DNA from: Acidobacteriota bacterium
GTDB taxonomy: Bacteria > Acidobacteriota > Vicinamibacteria > Vicinamibacterales > Vicinamibacteraceae
Assembly (NCBI GenBank): GCA_020845575.1
Contig: JADLFL010000016.1
Coordinates: 116,542 to 180,541, forward strand
DNA length: 64,000 nt
Direction: 5' to 3'
A program made the position numbers and the translations under genes. The notes under the pieces are model-generated. The model saw nothing but the letters and a program-made list of their open reading frames with translations, did no database searches and was not told where the DNA came from. Numbering within the stretch: the first letter of the stretch is position 1; each line of letters opens with the position of its first letter. Shown piece after piece: positions 12,540-21,281 of the stretch.

Positions 12540-14617
12540 CGCGTCCCGACTTCTCGACGATCGTGTATCGCGCCGATCTCGGTGGACGCGCATCGACGGC
12601 TGCCGCGACGCTGACGCCTGTCGAGCATCTCGACTACGCCGCAGGACTGCCACCGTTCCTCCGCGGCCCGTACGCGACGATGTACGCGCTCCAGCCGTGG
12701 ACCATCCGCCAGTACGCGGGCTTCTCGACGGCGGAGGACTCGAACGCCTTCTATCGACGCAATCTGGCGGCGGGGCAGAAGGGCCTGTCGGTCGCGTTCG
12801 ATCTCGCCACGCATCGCGGGTACGACTCCGACAACCCGCGCGTGATCGGCGACGTCGGCAAGGCGGGCGTCGCCATCGACACCGTCGAGGACATGAGGAT
12901 CCTCTTCGACGGCATCCCGCTCGACGAGATGTCCGTGTCCATGACCATGAACGGGGCCGTCCTCCCGATCATGGCCTTCTACATCGTCGCCGCCGAAGAG
13001 CAGGGCGTGTCGCCCTCGCGGCTCTCGGGGACGATCCAGAACGACATCCTCAAGGAGTTCATGGTCCGCAATACCTACATCTACGGCCCGGAGGCCTCGA
13101 TGCGGATCGTGGGCGACATCTTCAGGTACTGCGCGCAGCACATGCCGCAGTTCAACCCGATCTCTATCAGCGGCTACCACATGCAGGAGGCCGGCGCGAC
13201 AGCGGATCTGGAGCTGGCGTACACGCTGGCCGACGGCCTCGAGTACCTGCGCGTGGGGATCGACGCGGGACTCGACATCGACGCATTCGCTCCGCGACTC
13301 AGCTTCTTCTGGGCGATCGGCATGGACCACTTCACGGAGATCGCCAAGCTGCGCGCGGCGCGCGTGCTGTGGGCGCGGATCGTGAAGAGCTTCGGGCCGA
13401 AGGATCCGCGATCGATGGCGCTGCGTGCGCACGCGCAGACGTCTGGTTGGAGCCTCACCGCGCAGGACGTGTTCAACAACGTCACGCGCACCTGCGTGGA
13501 GGCGATGGCGGCGGTGCTCGGCCACACGCAGTCGCTGCACACCAACGCGTACGACGAGGCGCTGGCGTTGCCGACGGACGCGTCGGCGCGCGTCGCACGC
13601 AATACGCAGATCTATCTCCAGAAGGAGACGGGCATCACGCACGTCGTCGATCCGTGGGCGGGCAGCCACGTCGTGGAAGGACTCACGCACGAGTTGATGC
13701 ACGCCGCGTGGGCGCACATCCGGGAAGTCGAGCGTCTGGGCGGGATGGCCAGGGCCATCGAGAGCGGCCTGCCGAAGCGCCGCATCGAGGAAGCGGCGGC
13801 TCGTCGTCAGGCACGCATCGACAGCGGGCGCGAAACGATCGTCGGAGTCAATCGCTACACGCGCGACGATGATGCGCCGGTGGACGTGCTGGAGGTGGAC
13901 AACCACGCCGTGCGAGAGGCGCAGGTTCGGCGCCTCGCGGCCGTGCGTGCCGGGCGAGATGCGGACGCCGTCAACCGCGCACTCGACGCGCTGACGCAGG
14001 CCGCGGAGGCGCGTACGGGCAACCTGCTGGCCCTCGCCGTCGACGCGGCACGTGCGCGTGCGTCGCTCGGCGAGATCTCGGGCGCGCTGGAACGGGTGTT
14101 CGGCAGGTATCAGGCCGTCGGCCGTACGATATCCGGCGTGTATTCGGCCGAGAGCGCTGACGATCCCGAGTTCCAGCGAGCCAGGACCATGGCCGCACAC
14201 TTCGAGCGGACGGAAGGTCGTCGCCCGCGCCTGCTCGTGGCCAAGCTCGGACAGGACGGCCACGATCGGGGCGCGAAAGTGATCGCAACGGCGTTTGCCG
14301 ACGTCGGCTTCGACGTGGACGTGGGGCCGCTCTTTCAGACGCCGCAGGAAGCCGCGCGCATGGCCGTGGAGAACGACGTCCACGTGCTGGGCGTGTCGAG
14401 TCTCGCCGGTGGACACAAGACGCTCGTGCCAGACGCGATCGCGGAACTTGCGCGATTCGGTCGCCCGGACATCCTCGTCGTGGTCGGTGGCGTCGTGCCG
14501 CCGCAGGATCGCCCCGCGTTGATCGACGCAGGTGTCACGGCGGTGTTCGGTCCGGGCAGTGCGATTCCCGTGTGCGCGCAGGAGATCCTCGGCGCGCTCA
14601 CGCGGGCGCGAGGGTGA
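12536..14617 (+). CDS. mutB: Methylmalonyl-CoA mutase large (catalytic) subunit
   Basis: 693 residues; converts methylmalonyl-CoA to succinyl-CoA with adenosylcobalamin. Start GTG 12536 overlaps the mutA stop. Substrate-barrel landmarks are intact: [25 protein letters not shown] near the N-terminus, [30 protein letters not shown], and [11 protein letters not shown]. The cobalamin motif is GQDGHDRG around residues 574-581, followed by [12 protein letters not shown]. Operon with mce, mutA and meaB points to propionate, odd-chain fatty acid or branched amino-acid breakdown, or the reverse route. Confidence 0.97.
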   Translation: MTRPDFSTIVYRADLGGRASTAAATLTPVEHLDYAAGLPPFLRGPYATMYALQPWTIRQYAGFSTAEDSNAFYRRNLAAGQKGLSVAFDLATHRGYDSDNPRVIGDVGKAGVAIDTVEDMRILFDGIPLDEMSVSMTMNGAVLPIMAFYIVAAEEQGVSPSRLSGTIQNDILKEFMVRNTYIYGPEASMRIVGDIFRYCAQHMPQFNPISISGYHMQEAGATADLELAYTLADGLEYLRVGIDAGLDIDAFAPRLSFFWAIGMDHFTEIAKLRAARVLWARIVKSFGPKDPRSMALRAHAQTSGWSLTAQDVFNNVTRTCVEAMAAVLGHTQSLHTNAYDEALALPTDASARVARNTQIYLQKETGITHVVDPWAGSHVVEGLTHELMHAAWAHIREVERLGGMARAIESGLPKRRIEEAAARRQARIDSGRETIVGVNRYTRDDDAPVDVLEVDNHAVREAQVRRLAAVRAGRDADAVNRALDALTQAAEARTGNLLALAVDAARARASLGEISGALERVFGRYQAVGRTISGVYSAESADDPEFQRARTMAAHFERTEGRRPRLLVAKLGQDGHDRGAKVIATAFADVGFDVDVGPLFQTPQEAARMAVENDVHVLGVSSLAGGHKTLVPDAIAELARFGRPDILVVVGGVVPPQDRPALIDAGVTAVFGPGSAIPVCAQEILGALTRARG

Positions 14618-15636
14618 TGACCACGCGGCGCCTGCCCGTGGACGTGTACGTCGCCGGCGTGATCGGCGGCGACCGCACGATCCTCGCGCGAGCCATCACG
14701 CTGATCGAGAGTGAGCACCCCGACGATGCGGATGCTGCGGCGGCGGTGCTGGACGGCGTTCTGCCGCACGCGGGGCGATCGCGGCGTGTGGGCGTGAGCG
14801 GCGTGCCTGGCGTTGGCAAGAGCACGTTCATCGACGCGCTCGGCATGCACCTGGTCGACGCGCGCGACGCGCGCGTGGCCGTGCTCAGCGTCGATCCATC
14901 GAGCCCCGTATCGGGCGGCAGCATCCTCGGTGACAAGACGCGCATGGAGCGCCTGGCGCTGCACGAGCGCGCGTACATCAGGCCGTCGCCCTCGCGCGGA
15001 CATCTCGGCGGCGTCGCGCGTCGCACGCGTGAGACGATCGTCCTGTGCGAAGCGGCCGGGTTCGACACCATCCTGGTCGAGACCGTGGGGGTGGGGCAGT
15101 CCGAGACGGCCGTCCGATCGATGGTCGACTTCTTCCTGCTGCTCCTTCTGCCCGGGGCGGGAGACGAGTTGCAGGGCATCAAGCGCGGGATCGTCGAGAT
15201 GGCCGATGCCGTCGCGATCAACAAGGCCGACGGCGAGAACACCGCGCGAGCCGAGACCGCGCGTGCGGCGTACAAGGCAGCGCTGCACCTGTTCCCGGCG
15301 TCCACCGACGGATGGCAGCCTCCAGTCGTCACGTGTTCGGCGACGACAGGCACGGGCGTGCCGGCGGTCTGGGACATCGTCATGCGGCACGAGTCGCAGA
15401 TGCGGGCGCGCGGCGGGTTCGAGACGCGTCGCCAGGAGCAGGCGCTCGCATGGATGCGTGCGCTCGTCGCGGAGGGGATCGAGGCACGGCTGCGCGCCGA
15501 CGCGCGTGTGTCGGAGAAGTGGCCGGCTCTCGAAGCAGCCGTGCGAGAGTCGCGCACCACCCCATTTGCCGCCGCCCGCGAGCTGCTGGCGCATCTGGAT
15601 CCGGCAACCGGCAACCGGCAAGCCGGCAACCGGTAG
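14617..15636 (+). CDS. meaB: MeaB/ArgK-type GTPase, mutase chaperone
   Basis: 339-residue G protein that loads and protects the cobalamin cofactor of methylmalonyl-CoA mutase. Walker A is [12 protein letters not shown] around residues 59-70; the switch and base-recognition motifs include [10 protein letters not shown] and [11 protein letters not shown] 14617 overlaps the mutB TGA (TGATG), indicating translational coupling. The last residues, [11 protein letters not shown], are encoded by a GGCAACC repeat that also supplies the TAG stop, so the natural C-terminus has been replaced or extended; the GTPase domain itself looks complete. Confidence 0.96.
   Translation: MTTRRLPVDVYVAGVIGGDRTILARAITLIESEHPDDADAAAAVLDGVLPHAGRSRRVGVSGVPGVGKSTFIDALGMHLVDARDARVAVLSVDPSSPVSGGSILGDKTRMERLALHERAYIRPSPSRGHLGGVARRTRETIVLCEAAGFDTILVETVGVGQSETAVRSMVDFFLLLLLPGAGDELQGIKRGIVEMADAVAINKADGENTARAETARAAYKAALHLFPASTDGWQPPVVTCSATTGTGVPAVWDIVMRHESQMRARGGFETRRQEQALAWMRALVAEGIEARLRADARVSEKWPALEAAVRESRTTPFAAARELLAHLDPATGNRQAGNR
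15601..15635. repeat. GGCAACC repeat forming the end of meaB
   Basis: Four CCGGCAACCGG-type units overlap the last twelve codons and stop of meaB. Just downstream, a short GTAGG..CCTAC palindrome (15686-15700) belongs to the second repeat family. Confidence 0.85.
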
Positions 15637-15742
15637 GCCGGAGACGGGACACAACGACGGACATTCCTGGCATCGCAGCATTACCGTAGGCCGACCCTAC
15701 CGTGTTGTAGTCTGTACCCCGCAACGGGAGCGACACGAGACA

Positions 15743-16780
15743 ATGAGCGAGTTGAGAATCGGGATCGTCGGGCTCGGCTGGGTCGCGGGCGCGCACATCG
15801 AAACGTTCAAACACGTGACAGGGGCTCGGGTCACCGCCGTCTGCTCGCGCCGCGTGCAGGAACCCGCGGCGCTGGAGGCGCGGTACGGTATCCCGCTGAA
15901 GGCCTACCAGGACTACGCGGGAATGCTCGCCGATCCCGACATCGACGCGATCGACATCTGCACGCCGCATCCCTATCACGCCGAACAGGCAATCGCGGCG
16001 GCCAACGCCGGCAAGCACCTCATCATCGAGAAGCCCATCGCGCTGTCGTGGGCCGACGCCGTGCGCGTGCGCGATGCCATCCGCGCCAACGGCGTGCAGG
16101 CGATGGTGTGTGTCGAGGTGCGCTACAGCGCGCAGTTCACGTTGACGCGCGCGATCGTCGAGCAGGGGTTGCTCGGCGACCTGCACTACGGCGAGGTGGA
16201 CTACTACCACGGCATCGGCCCCTGGTACGGGCAGTACGGCTGGAACATCAAGAAGGACATGGGCGCGTCGAGCCTGCTCACCGCCGGCTGCCACGCGATG
16301 GACATCCTGCTGATGCTGATGCAGGCGCCCGTCCTCGAAGTGACGGCGCTCGGGACCAACTCGCGCAGCGAACACTTCTCGCCGTACGAATACCCGACCA
16401 CCACGGTGAGCCTGCTGCGGTTCGCCGACGGCCGCGTCGGCAAGGTCACGTCCTGCATCGACTGCCTCCAGCCGTACTACTTCCATACGCACCTGGTGGG
16501 CAGCCACGGGACGCTGCTCGACACGAAGCTGTACACGGATCGACTGCCGGGCATGATCAAGACCGAGTGGTCGCAGTTGGCCACGCACCCCATCGATTCG
16601 GGCGACGTGAAGGATCATCCGTACCAGCCACAGTTCCAGGCCTTCGTCGACGCGACGGCCGCCGGCGTGCCCATGCCGCTCACCGACTTCGACACAGCGA
16701 TCGAGAGCCATCGCGTGGCATACGCGGCAGACCTCTCGGTGGCGCGTCGCGAGACAGTGAAACTCTCGGAACTGGCATAG
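15743..16780 (+). CDS. Gfo/Idh/MocA family oxidoreductase
   Basis: 345-residue NAD(P)-dependent dehydrogenase acting on a sugar-like substrate not readable from sequence. [12 protein letters not shown] at 7-18 is the dinucleotide loop, [12 protein letters not shown] carries the EKP lysine, and [17 protein letters not shown] the active-site His/Asp helix. Start ATG 15743 follows an ACGGGAGCGAC stretch with GGGAG as a possible ribosome-binding site. Four bases separate it from the PIG-L gene, so the two are probably co-transcribed and may act on the same amino-sugar or glycoside. It is distinct from the oxidoreductase at 7978. Confidence 0.92.
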   Translation: MSELRIGIVGLGWVAGAHIETFKHVTGARVTAVCSRRVQEPAALEARYGIPLKAYQDYAGMLADPDIDAIDICTPHPYHAEQAIAAANAGKHLIIEKPIALSWADAVRVRDAIRANGVQAMVCVEVRYSAQFTLTRAIVEQGLLGDLHYGEVDYYHGIGPWYGQYGWNIKKDMGASSLLTAGCHAMDILLMLMQAPVLEVTALGTNSRSEHFSPYEYPTTTVSLLRFADGRVGKVTSCIDCLQPYYFHTHLVGSHGTLLDTKLYTDRLPGMIKTEWSQLATHPIDSGDVKDHPYQPQFQAFVDATAAGVPMPLTDFDTAIESHRVAYAADLSVARRETVKLSELA

Positions 16781-16784
16781 GACC

Positions 16785-17585
16785 ATGCCGCGCGTGCTGG
16801 CGCTGATGGCGCACCCCGACGACATCGAGATCACGTGCGCCGGCACGCTCATCCTGTTGAAGGACGCCGGATGGGACGTCCACATGGCGACGATGACGGC
16901 GGGGGATCTCGGGTCGTCGACATTGCCGGCGGCGGCAATCGCGCGCATTCGCAGGAAGGAAGCCGCGGCATCCGCGCGCCTGCTGGGAGCGGGCTATACG
17001 TGCCTCGGCATTCGCGACCTCACGATCGCGCACACCGAGCGGCAGAAGCGGATCGTGACCGGTCTGCTGCGCGCGGTGCGGCCAGACGTGCTGATCACGC
17101 ATCCGCCCGTGGACTACATGGCCGACCACGAGCAGACGTCGTATCTCGCGCGCGATGCGGCGTTCGGCTCAACGATTCCGAACTGGAAGGCGCTGCCGCC
17201 GATTGGCGTGCGCGCGCCTCGTCGTCCAGCGCCGCCGTGCGACGCGCTCCCGGCGCTGCTCTTCGCCGACCCCATCGACCTGGCCACGCCGACGGGCGCG
17301 CGCGCCGCAGCGACGCATGTCGTCGACATCTCACCGGTGATCGAGCGCAAGGCCGCGATGCTCGCCGCGCACGCGTCGCAGCGCGCGTGGCTGCACGAGC
17401 AACACGGCGAGGACGAGTACCTCCACTGGATGCGCCGCGTCGCAGTCGAGCGCGCCCGCGACATCCGCCGCAGGTCAGTCACCCACGCCGAAGGATTCGT
17501 CCCCTACCTCGGCCACGCGTTCCCCAGGCACGACGTCCTCACGAAGGCGTTGGGCCGCAAGGTGGTACGGAGCGCAATGCCGTGA
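16785..17585 (+). CDS. PIG-L family LmbE-like zinc deacetylase
   Basis: 266 residues, cytoplasmic. The zinc site AHPDDIE is at 9-15 and the third ligand lies in DYMADHEQTS. PIG-L enzymes remove acetyl groups from N-acetylglucosamine-containing substrates (mycothiol or bacillithiol precursors, glycolipids and similar). The PIG-L stretch ends with EGFVPYLGHAFPRHDVLTKAL. Coupled to the upstream oxidoreductase. The substrate is undetermined; the absence of adjacent glycosyltransferase or ligase genes argues against calling it a thiol-biosynthesis enzyme. Confidence 0.9.
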   Translation: MPRVLALMAHPDDIEITCAGTLILLKDAGWDVHMATMTAGDLGSSTLPAAAIARIRRKEAAASARLLGAGYTCLGIRDLTIAHTERQKRIVTGLLRAVRPDVLITHPPVDYMADHEQTSYLARDAAFGSTIPNWKALPPIGVRAPRRPAPPCDALPALLFADPIDLATPTGARAAATHVVDISPVIERKAAMLAAHASQRAWLHEQHGEDEYLHWMRRVAVERARDIRRRSVTHAEGFVPYLGHAFPRHDVLTKALGRKVVRSAMP

Positions 17586-17620
17586 ACGCCGCGATGCCGG
17601 GAATGCCATGAACCCGGTGT

Positions 17621-17653
17621 CCGATTGCCCGTTGCCGGTTGCCGGTTGCCGGC
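17621..17653. repeat. GTTGCC repeat upstream of the phosphatase gene
   Basis: GATTGCC/CGTTGCC/GGTTGCC/GGTTGCC units end 19 bases before the phosphatase ATG. A CGCGATGCCGGGAATGCC stretch just before (17590-17607) resembles sequence at 42296-42313. Confidence 0.8.
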
Positions 17654-17672
17654 GAGATGTACGATCTCCCCC

Positions 17673-18353
17673 ATGCCCACCACGCGTCTCTTCCTCGTTC
17701 GCCACGGCGCCACGCAGCTGACAGCGGAGAATCGCTTCTCCGGTGCCGTGGGCGTGGACCTGTCGGATGAAGGCCGCTGGCAGGTGGCCAAGCTCGGCGA
17801 ACGGCTTCGACAGGATCCCGTGACGGCGATCTACACGAGCCCGCTGTCGCGGACGGTCGAGACGGCGCGCATCATCGGGCGCACGTTCGATCTCGAGCCC
17901 ATCGTGCGCGACGGACTCGCCGAGATCGGGCACGGCCGCTGGGAGGGACTCACGCGCGCCGAGGTCGAAGCCCGCTTCGGTGACGAGTACGCTACGTGGG
18001 AAGAGGACCCGTTCACGTTCGCGCCGGAGGGGGGCGAGTCGGGCGTCACGGTGCTGGCACGCGCGCTCCCCGTCATCCGCGAGGTGGTCACCACGCATCA
18101 GGGCGAGTGCGTCCTCGTGGTGTCGCACAAGGCCACGATCCGTATCCTCCTCAGCAGCCTCCTCGGGTTCGACGCGCGGGGGTATCGCGATCGCCTCGAT
18201 CAGGCGCCGGCGTGCCTCAACGTGCTCGACTTCCGCGACACGGTGCGCGCGCGGCTGATGCTCTTCAACGATACGTCTCACTACGCGCACCACGCGCGCC
18301 CGGCCGGCGCCGGACTCTCGCGGTGGTGGGACGGCACCAACGCTCCACGCTGA
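17673..18353 (+). CDS. Histidine phosphatase family protein (phosphoglycerate mutase-like)
   Basis: 226 residues. The phosphohistidine motif LFLVRHGATQ is at 6-15 and the second catalytic His is in VLVVSHKATIR, with acid/base Glu in LAEIGHGRWEG. Most like CobC/GpmB-type broad phosphatases; substrate unknown. It starts at ATG 17673; the longer frame is translated repeat. Its TGA overlaps the ATG of the downstream Ser/Thr kinase (TGATG), so the two are translationally coupled. The C-terminus (about 20 residues after HYAHHARP) is Arg/Gly-rich and unlike the family. Confidence 0.9.
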   Translation: MPTTRLFLVRHGATQLTAENRFSGAVGVDLSDEGRWQVAKLGERLRQDPVTAIYTSPLSRTVETARIIGRTFDLEPIVRDGLAEIGHGRWEGLTRAEVEARFGDEYATWEEDPFTFAPEGGESGVTVLARALPVIREVVTTHQGECVLVVSHKATIRILLSSLLGFDARGYRDRLDQAPACLNVLDFRDTVRARLMLFNDTSHYAHHARPAGAGLSRWWDGTNAPR

Positions 18354-21268
18354 TGGCGTCCGCGCACCTCTCGCACTATCGCCTCCTCGGCCTGCTGGGC
18401 GTCGGCGGCATGGGCGAGGTCCATCGAGCCGAAGACACGCGCCTGCGACGCGAAGTCGCCATCAAGATCCTGCATCCCGAAGCCGCCGCGTCGAAGGAGT
18501 GGCTGACGCGTTTCCGCCGCGAAGCGCGACTGGCCTCGTCACTCCAGCATCCGCACATCTGCACGATCCACGAGCTCGGCGAGCACGACGGCCAGGCGTT
18601 CATCGTGATGGAGCGCCTCGAAGGCGTGACGGTGCGCGAGCTGATCGAGGAGGGCCCGATGCCGCCCGCGCGCGTGATCGCCCTCGCGCGGCAGGTGGCA
18701 GACGCGCTCGACGCCGCGCACAGGCAGGGCATCATCCACCGCGACATCAAGCCCGCCAATCTCTTTGTCACCGAAGGCGATCACGTGAAGGTCGTGGACT
18801 TCGGGCTGGCACGGCTTGCCAGCGACGAGCCGGGAGCCGGGACTGCGTCCGGCCCGGCGCCGATCCAGCGCGATCCCGCGGTCGATCTGGCCCGCACGCA
18901 TTCGCGTCCGCTGCACCTGACCCAGACCGGCATGGCCATGGGGACCGTGTTCTACATGTCGCCGGAACAGGCGCGCGGCGACGCGCTGGATGCGCGCACG
19001 GATCTCTTCTCCCTCGGCAGCGTGCTCTACGAGATGGTCACGGGCCGACGCGCGTTCGAGGGCGACGACATCGCGCAGATCCTCAACCGGATCGGCAACG
19101 GCGTGTTCGTGCCGCCGCGTTCGCTCCAGCCGGGCGTGCCGCGTGCACTCGACGCGATCATCGTCAAGCTGCTGGCCGCCGATCCGGGCCAGCGGTACCA
19201 GCGCGCCAGCGAACTCGCGTCGGATCTGGCGCGCGCGCAGGCCCCGAGCGGTCCCGCGCCGCGCCTGCTCGTCGATGGCGGTACCCGCCTCGATCGCGCG
19301 ACACGCAGGCGCCGCGTAGGCCTGGCCGCGTCGGCGCTGCTCGTTGCGGGCAGCCTGGCTGCCGCGTGGTACGCGCGGCGCCCAGTCGCGCTCACCGATC
19401 GCGACAGCATCGTGATCGGCGCAATCGAGAACGCCACGGGCAATCCCGTGTTCGACGACACGCTTCGCGCGGCGCTCGAAGTGCAACTTGCCCAGTCGCC
19501 GTTCCTCGCCATCGTGCCCGACGGACGTATCGCCGAGACGCTGCGGCTCATGGGACGCGCACCTGACCAGCGCCTGACGCACGACATCGCGCGCGAAACC
19601 TGTCAGCGCCTCGACGTCAAGGCCCTCATCGACGGTCGGCTCGCGCCGTTCGGGTCGCAGTACGTGCTCACCGTCACGGCCACGGACTGCCGCACGGGAG
19701 GCACGCTCGCTCAAGCGCAGGCCGAAGCCGCCAACGCCGAGTCCGTGCTGGCCGAACTCGGCACGATCGCGTCTGGGCTGCGCACGACGCTCGGCGAGTC
19801 GCTGCCGTCGCTCGCGCGCTTCGACACGCCCATCGCGCAGGCCACGACGCCGTCGCTGCCTGCGCTGAAGGCGTACGCCATGGGGCTCGAGGAGCGGCGC
19901 CGCGGCAGGGAGATCGAGTCGATCGCGTTCCTCAATCAGGCGATCGAGCTCGACCCGACGTTCGCGCAGGCGCACGCGACACTCTCGACGGTCTACGGCG
20001 CGATCGGAGAACTGGAGAAGAGCGAGGCGCACGCCCGCGAAGCCTTCGCGCACCAGAATCGCGTCAGCGAACACGAACGTCTCTTCATCAGGTACCAATA
20101 TCACGACCGTGTCACGGGCGATCAGGACGCCGTCGTCGAGACGCTGCAGGCCTGGCAGGCCGCCTATCCGCGTGACTTCGTTCCCGCCAACGCGCTGGCC
20201 GTCATCTACAACCGGCTCGGGCAGTACGACAAGGCAGTGGCGGCCGCGACCGAGGCACTGCGCCGGACCCCCGATCATCCCTTCGCCGTGTCGAACCTCG
20301 CGGTGGCCTACCGTGGACTCGATCGCTACGACGATGCGCGACGCGTGGCGTCCGAGGCGGTGACGCGTGGCACCGCGACAGCGCCCACACGACGCCTCCT
20401 GTTCCAGTTGCAGGTCCTGGCGGAGGATCCCGCCGCCGCGAAGCAGATCGCCTGGGCGCGCGGGCAGACGCGCGAGTTCGACCTCGTGGCCGCGCAGGCG
20501 CAGATCGCGATGTTCGAGGGGCGTTGGGGAGACGGTGAGGCACTCTACCGTCGCGCGATCGAATTGGCCCTCGCGCGCGGGCTCCAGGGCTACGCGGCGG
20601 GACAGGCCTCGCACCTGGCGTGGCTCGAAGCGATCGAGCGCCCCGGCCCGGACCTGGAGGCGCGCGTCAGGCGCATGCTCGCGTTCGCGAACCATGGCGA
20701 CGAGGGCGCCTCGTCGGCGCGGTTCAGGGCGGCAGCGGCGCTGGGCCTGGCGGGCGCGCGTGCAGACGCCCTGGCCATGCTCGCCGCGGCCGAAGCGCGG
20801 TCGCCCGATTCGACATACGTGCGGACCGTGCTCGCGCCCGTCACACGCGCGTCGATCGCGCTGCATGCCGGGCAGTGGGCGGATGCCGTTGCCGCGCTCG
20901 ACGCGGCCAGCCCTACCGAGACAGGCGGACTGGGTGCGCTCGTGCCCACGTACCTGCGCGCCGAGGCGTACAGGGAGCAGGGGACGTGGGCCGAGGCGGC
21001 CGCCGAATACGAGCGCCTGATCCGGAACCGCGGAACCGACCCGTTCGCGCCGATGGTTCCGCTCGCGTGGCTCGGCCTGGCGCGCGTGCGCCTCGCGGGA
21101 GGGAACGTGACCGTGGCGCGTTCGTCTTACGAAATGGCGCTCTCGTTCTGGCGCGCTGCCGACGCGGACTTCCCACCCCGACGCGTCGCCAAGGCAGAGT
21201 ACGATCGGCTCGCGTCTGGTGCCGCCTCCACCAACGCATCAGCTGCGGGCAACAGAGGCTCACCCTGA
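18353..21268 (+). CDS. Membrane Ser/Thr protein kinase with C-terminal TPR repeats
   Basis: 971-residue PknB-type kinase. Residues 9-275 form the kinase domain: glycine loop GVGGMGEV (16-23), catalytic Lys38 in VAIK, Asp131 in HRDIKPAN, Asp149 in DFG, and the activation segment ending GTVFYMSPEQ. A transmembrane helix follows near 322-340, then a domain (DSIVIGAIENATGNPVFDDTLR...) typical of acidobacterial kinases, and a run of TPRs to the end. Cytoplasmic kinase and extracytoplasmic TPR sensor is the expected topology. Coupled to the phosphatase upstream and followed by a degenerate paralogue. Substrates are unknown. Confidence 0.95.
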   Translation: MASAHLSHYRLLGLLGVGGMGEVHRAEDTRLRREVAIKILHPEAAASKEWLTRFRREARLASSLQHPHICTIHELGEHDGQAFIVMERLEGVTVRELIEEGPMPPARVIALARQVADALDAAHRQGIIHRDIKPANLFVTEGDHVKVVDFGLARLASDEPGAGTASGPAPIQRDPAVDLARTHSRPLHLTQTGMAMGTVFYMSPEQARGDALDARTDLFSLGSVLYEMVTGRRAFEGDDIAQILNRIGNGVFVPPRSLQPGVPRALDAIIVKLLAADPGQRYQRASELASDLARAQAPSGPAPRLLVDGGTRLDRATRRRRVGLAASALLVAGSLAAAWYARRPVALTDRDSIVIGAIENATGNPVFDDTLRAALEVQLAQSPFLAIVPDGRIAETLRLMGRAPDQRLTHDIARETCQRLDVKALIDGRLAPFGSQYVLTVTATDCRTGGTLAQAQAEAANAESVLAELGTIASGLRTTLGESLPSLARFDTPIAQATTPSLPALKAYAMGLEERRRGREIESIAFLNQAIELDPTFAQAHATLSTVYGAIGELEKSEAHAREAFAHQNRVSEHERLFIRYQYHDRVTGDQDAVVETLQAWQAAYPRDFVPANALAVIYNRLGQYDKAVAAATEALRRTPDHPFAVSNLAVAYRGLDRYDDARRVASEAVTRGTATAPTRRLLFQLQVLAEDPAAAKQIAWARGQTREFDLVAAQAQIAMFEGRWGDGEALYRRAIELALARGLQGYAAGQASHLAWLEAIERPGPDLEARVRRMLAFANHGDEGASSARFRAAAALGLAGARADALAMLAAAEARSPDSTYVRTVLAPVTRASIALHAGQWADAVAALDAASPTETGGLGALVPTYLRAEAYREQGTWAEAAAEYERLIRNRGTDPFAPMVPLAWLGLARVRLAGGNVTVARSSYEMALSFWRAADADFPPRRVAKAEYDRLASGAASTNASAAGNRGSP

Positions 21269-21281
21269 GAGCACCCCGGCC

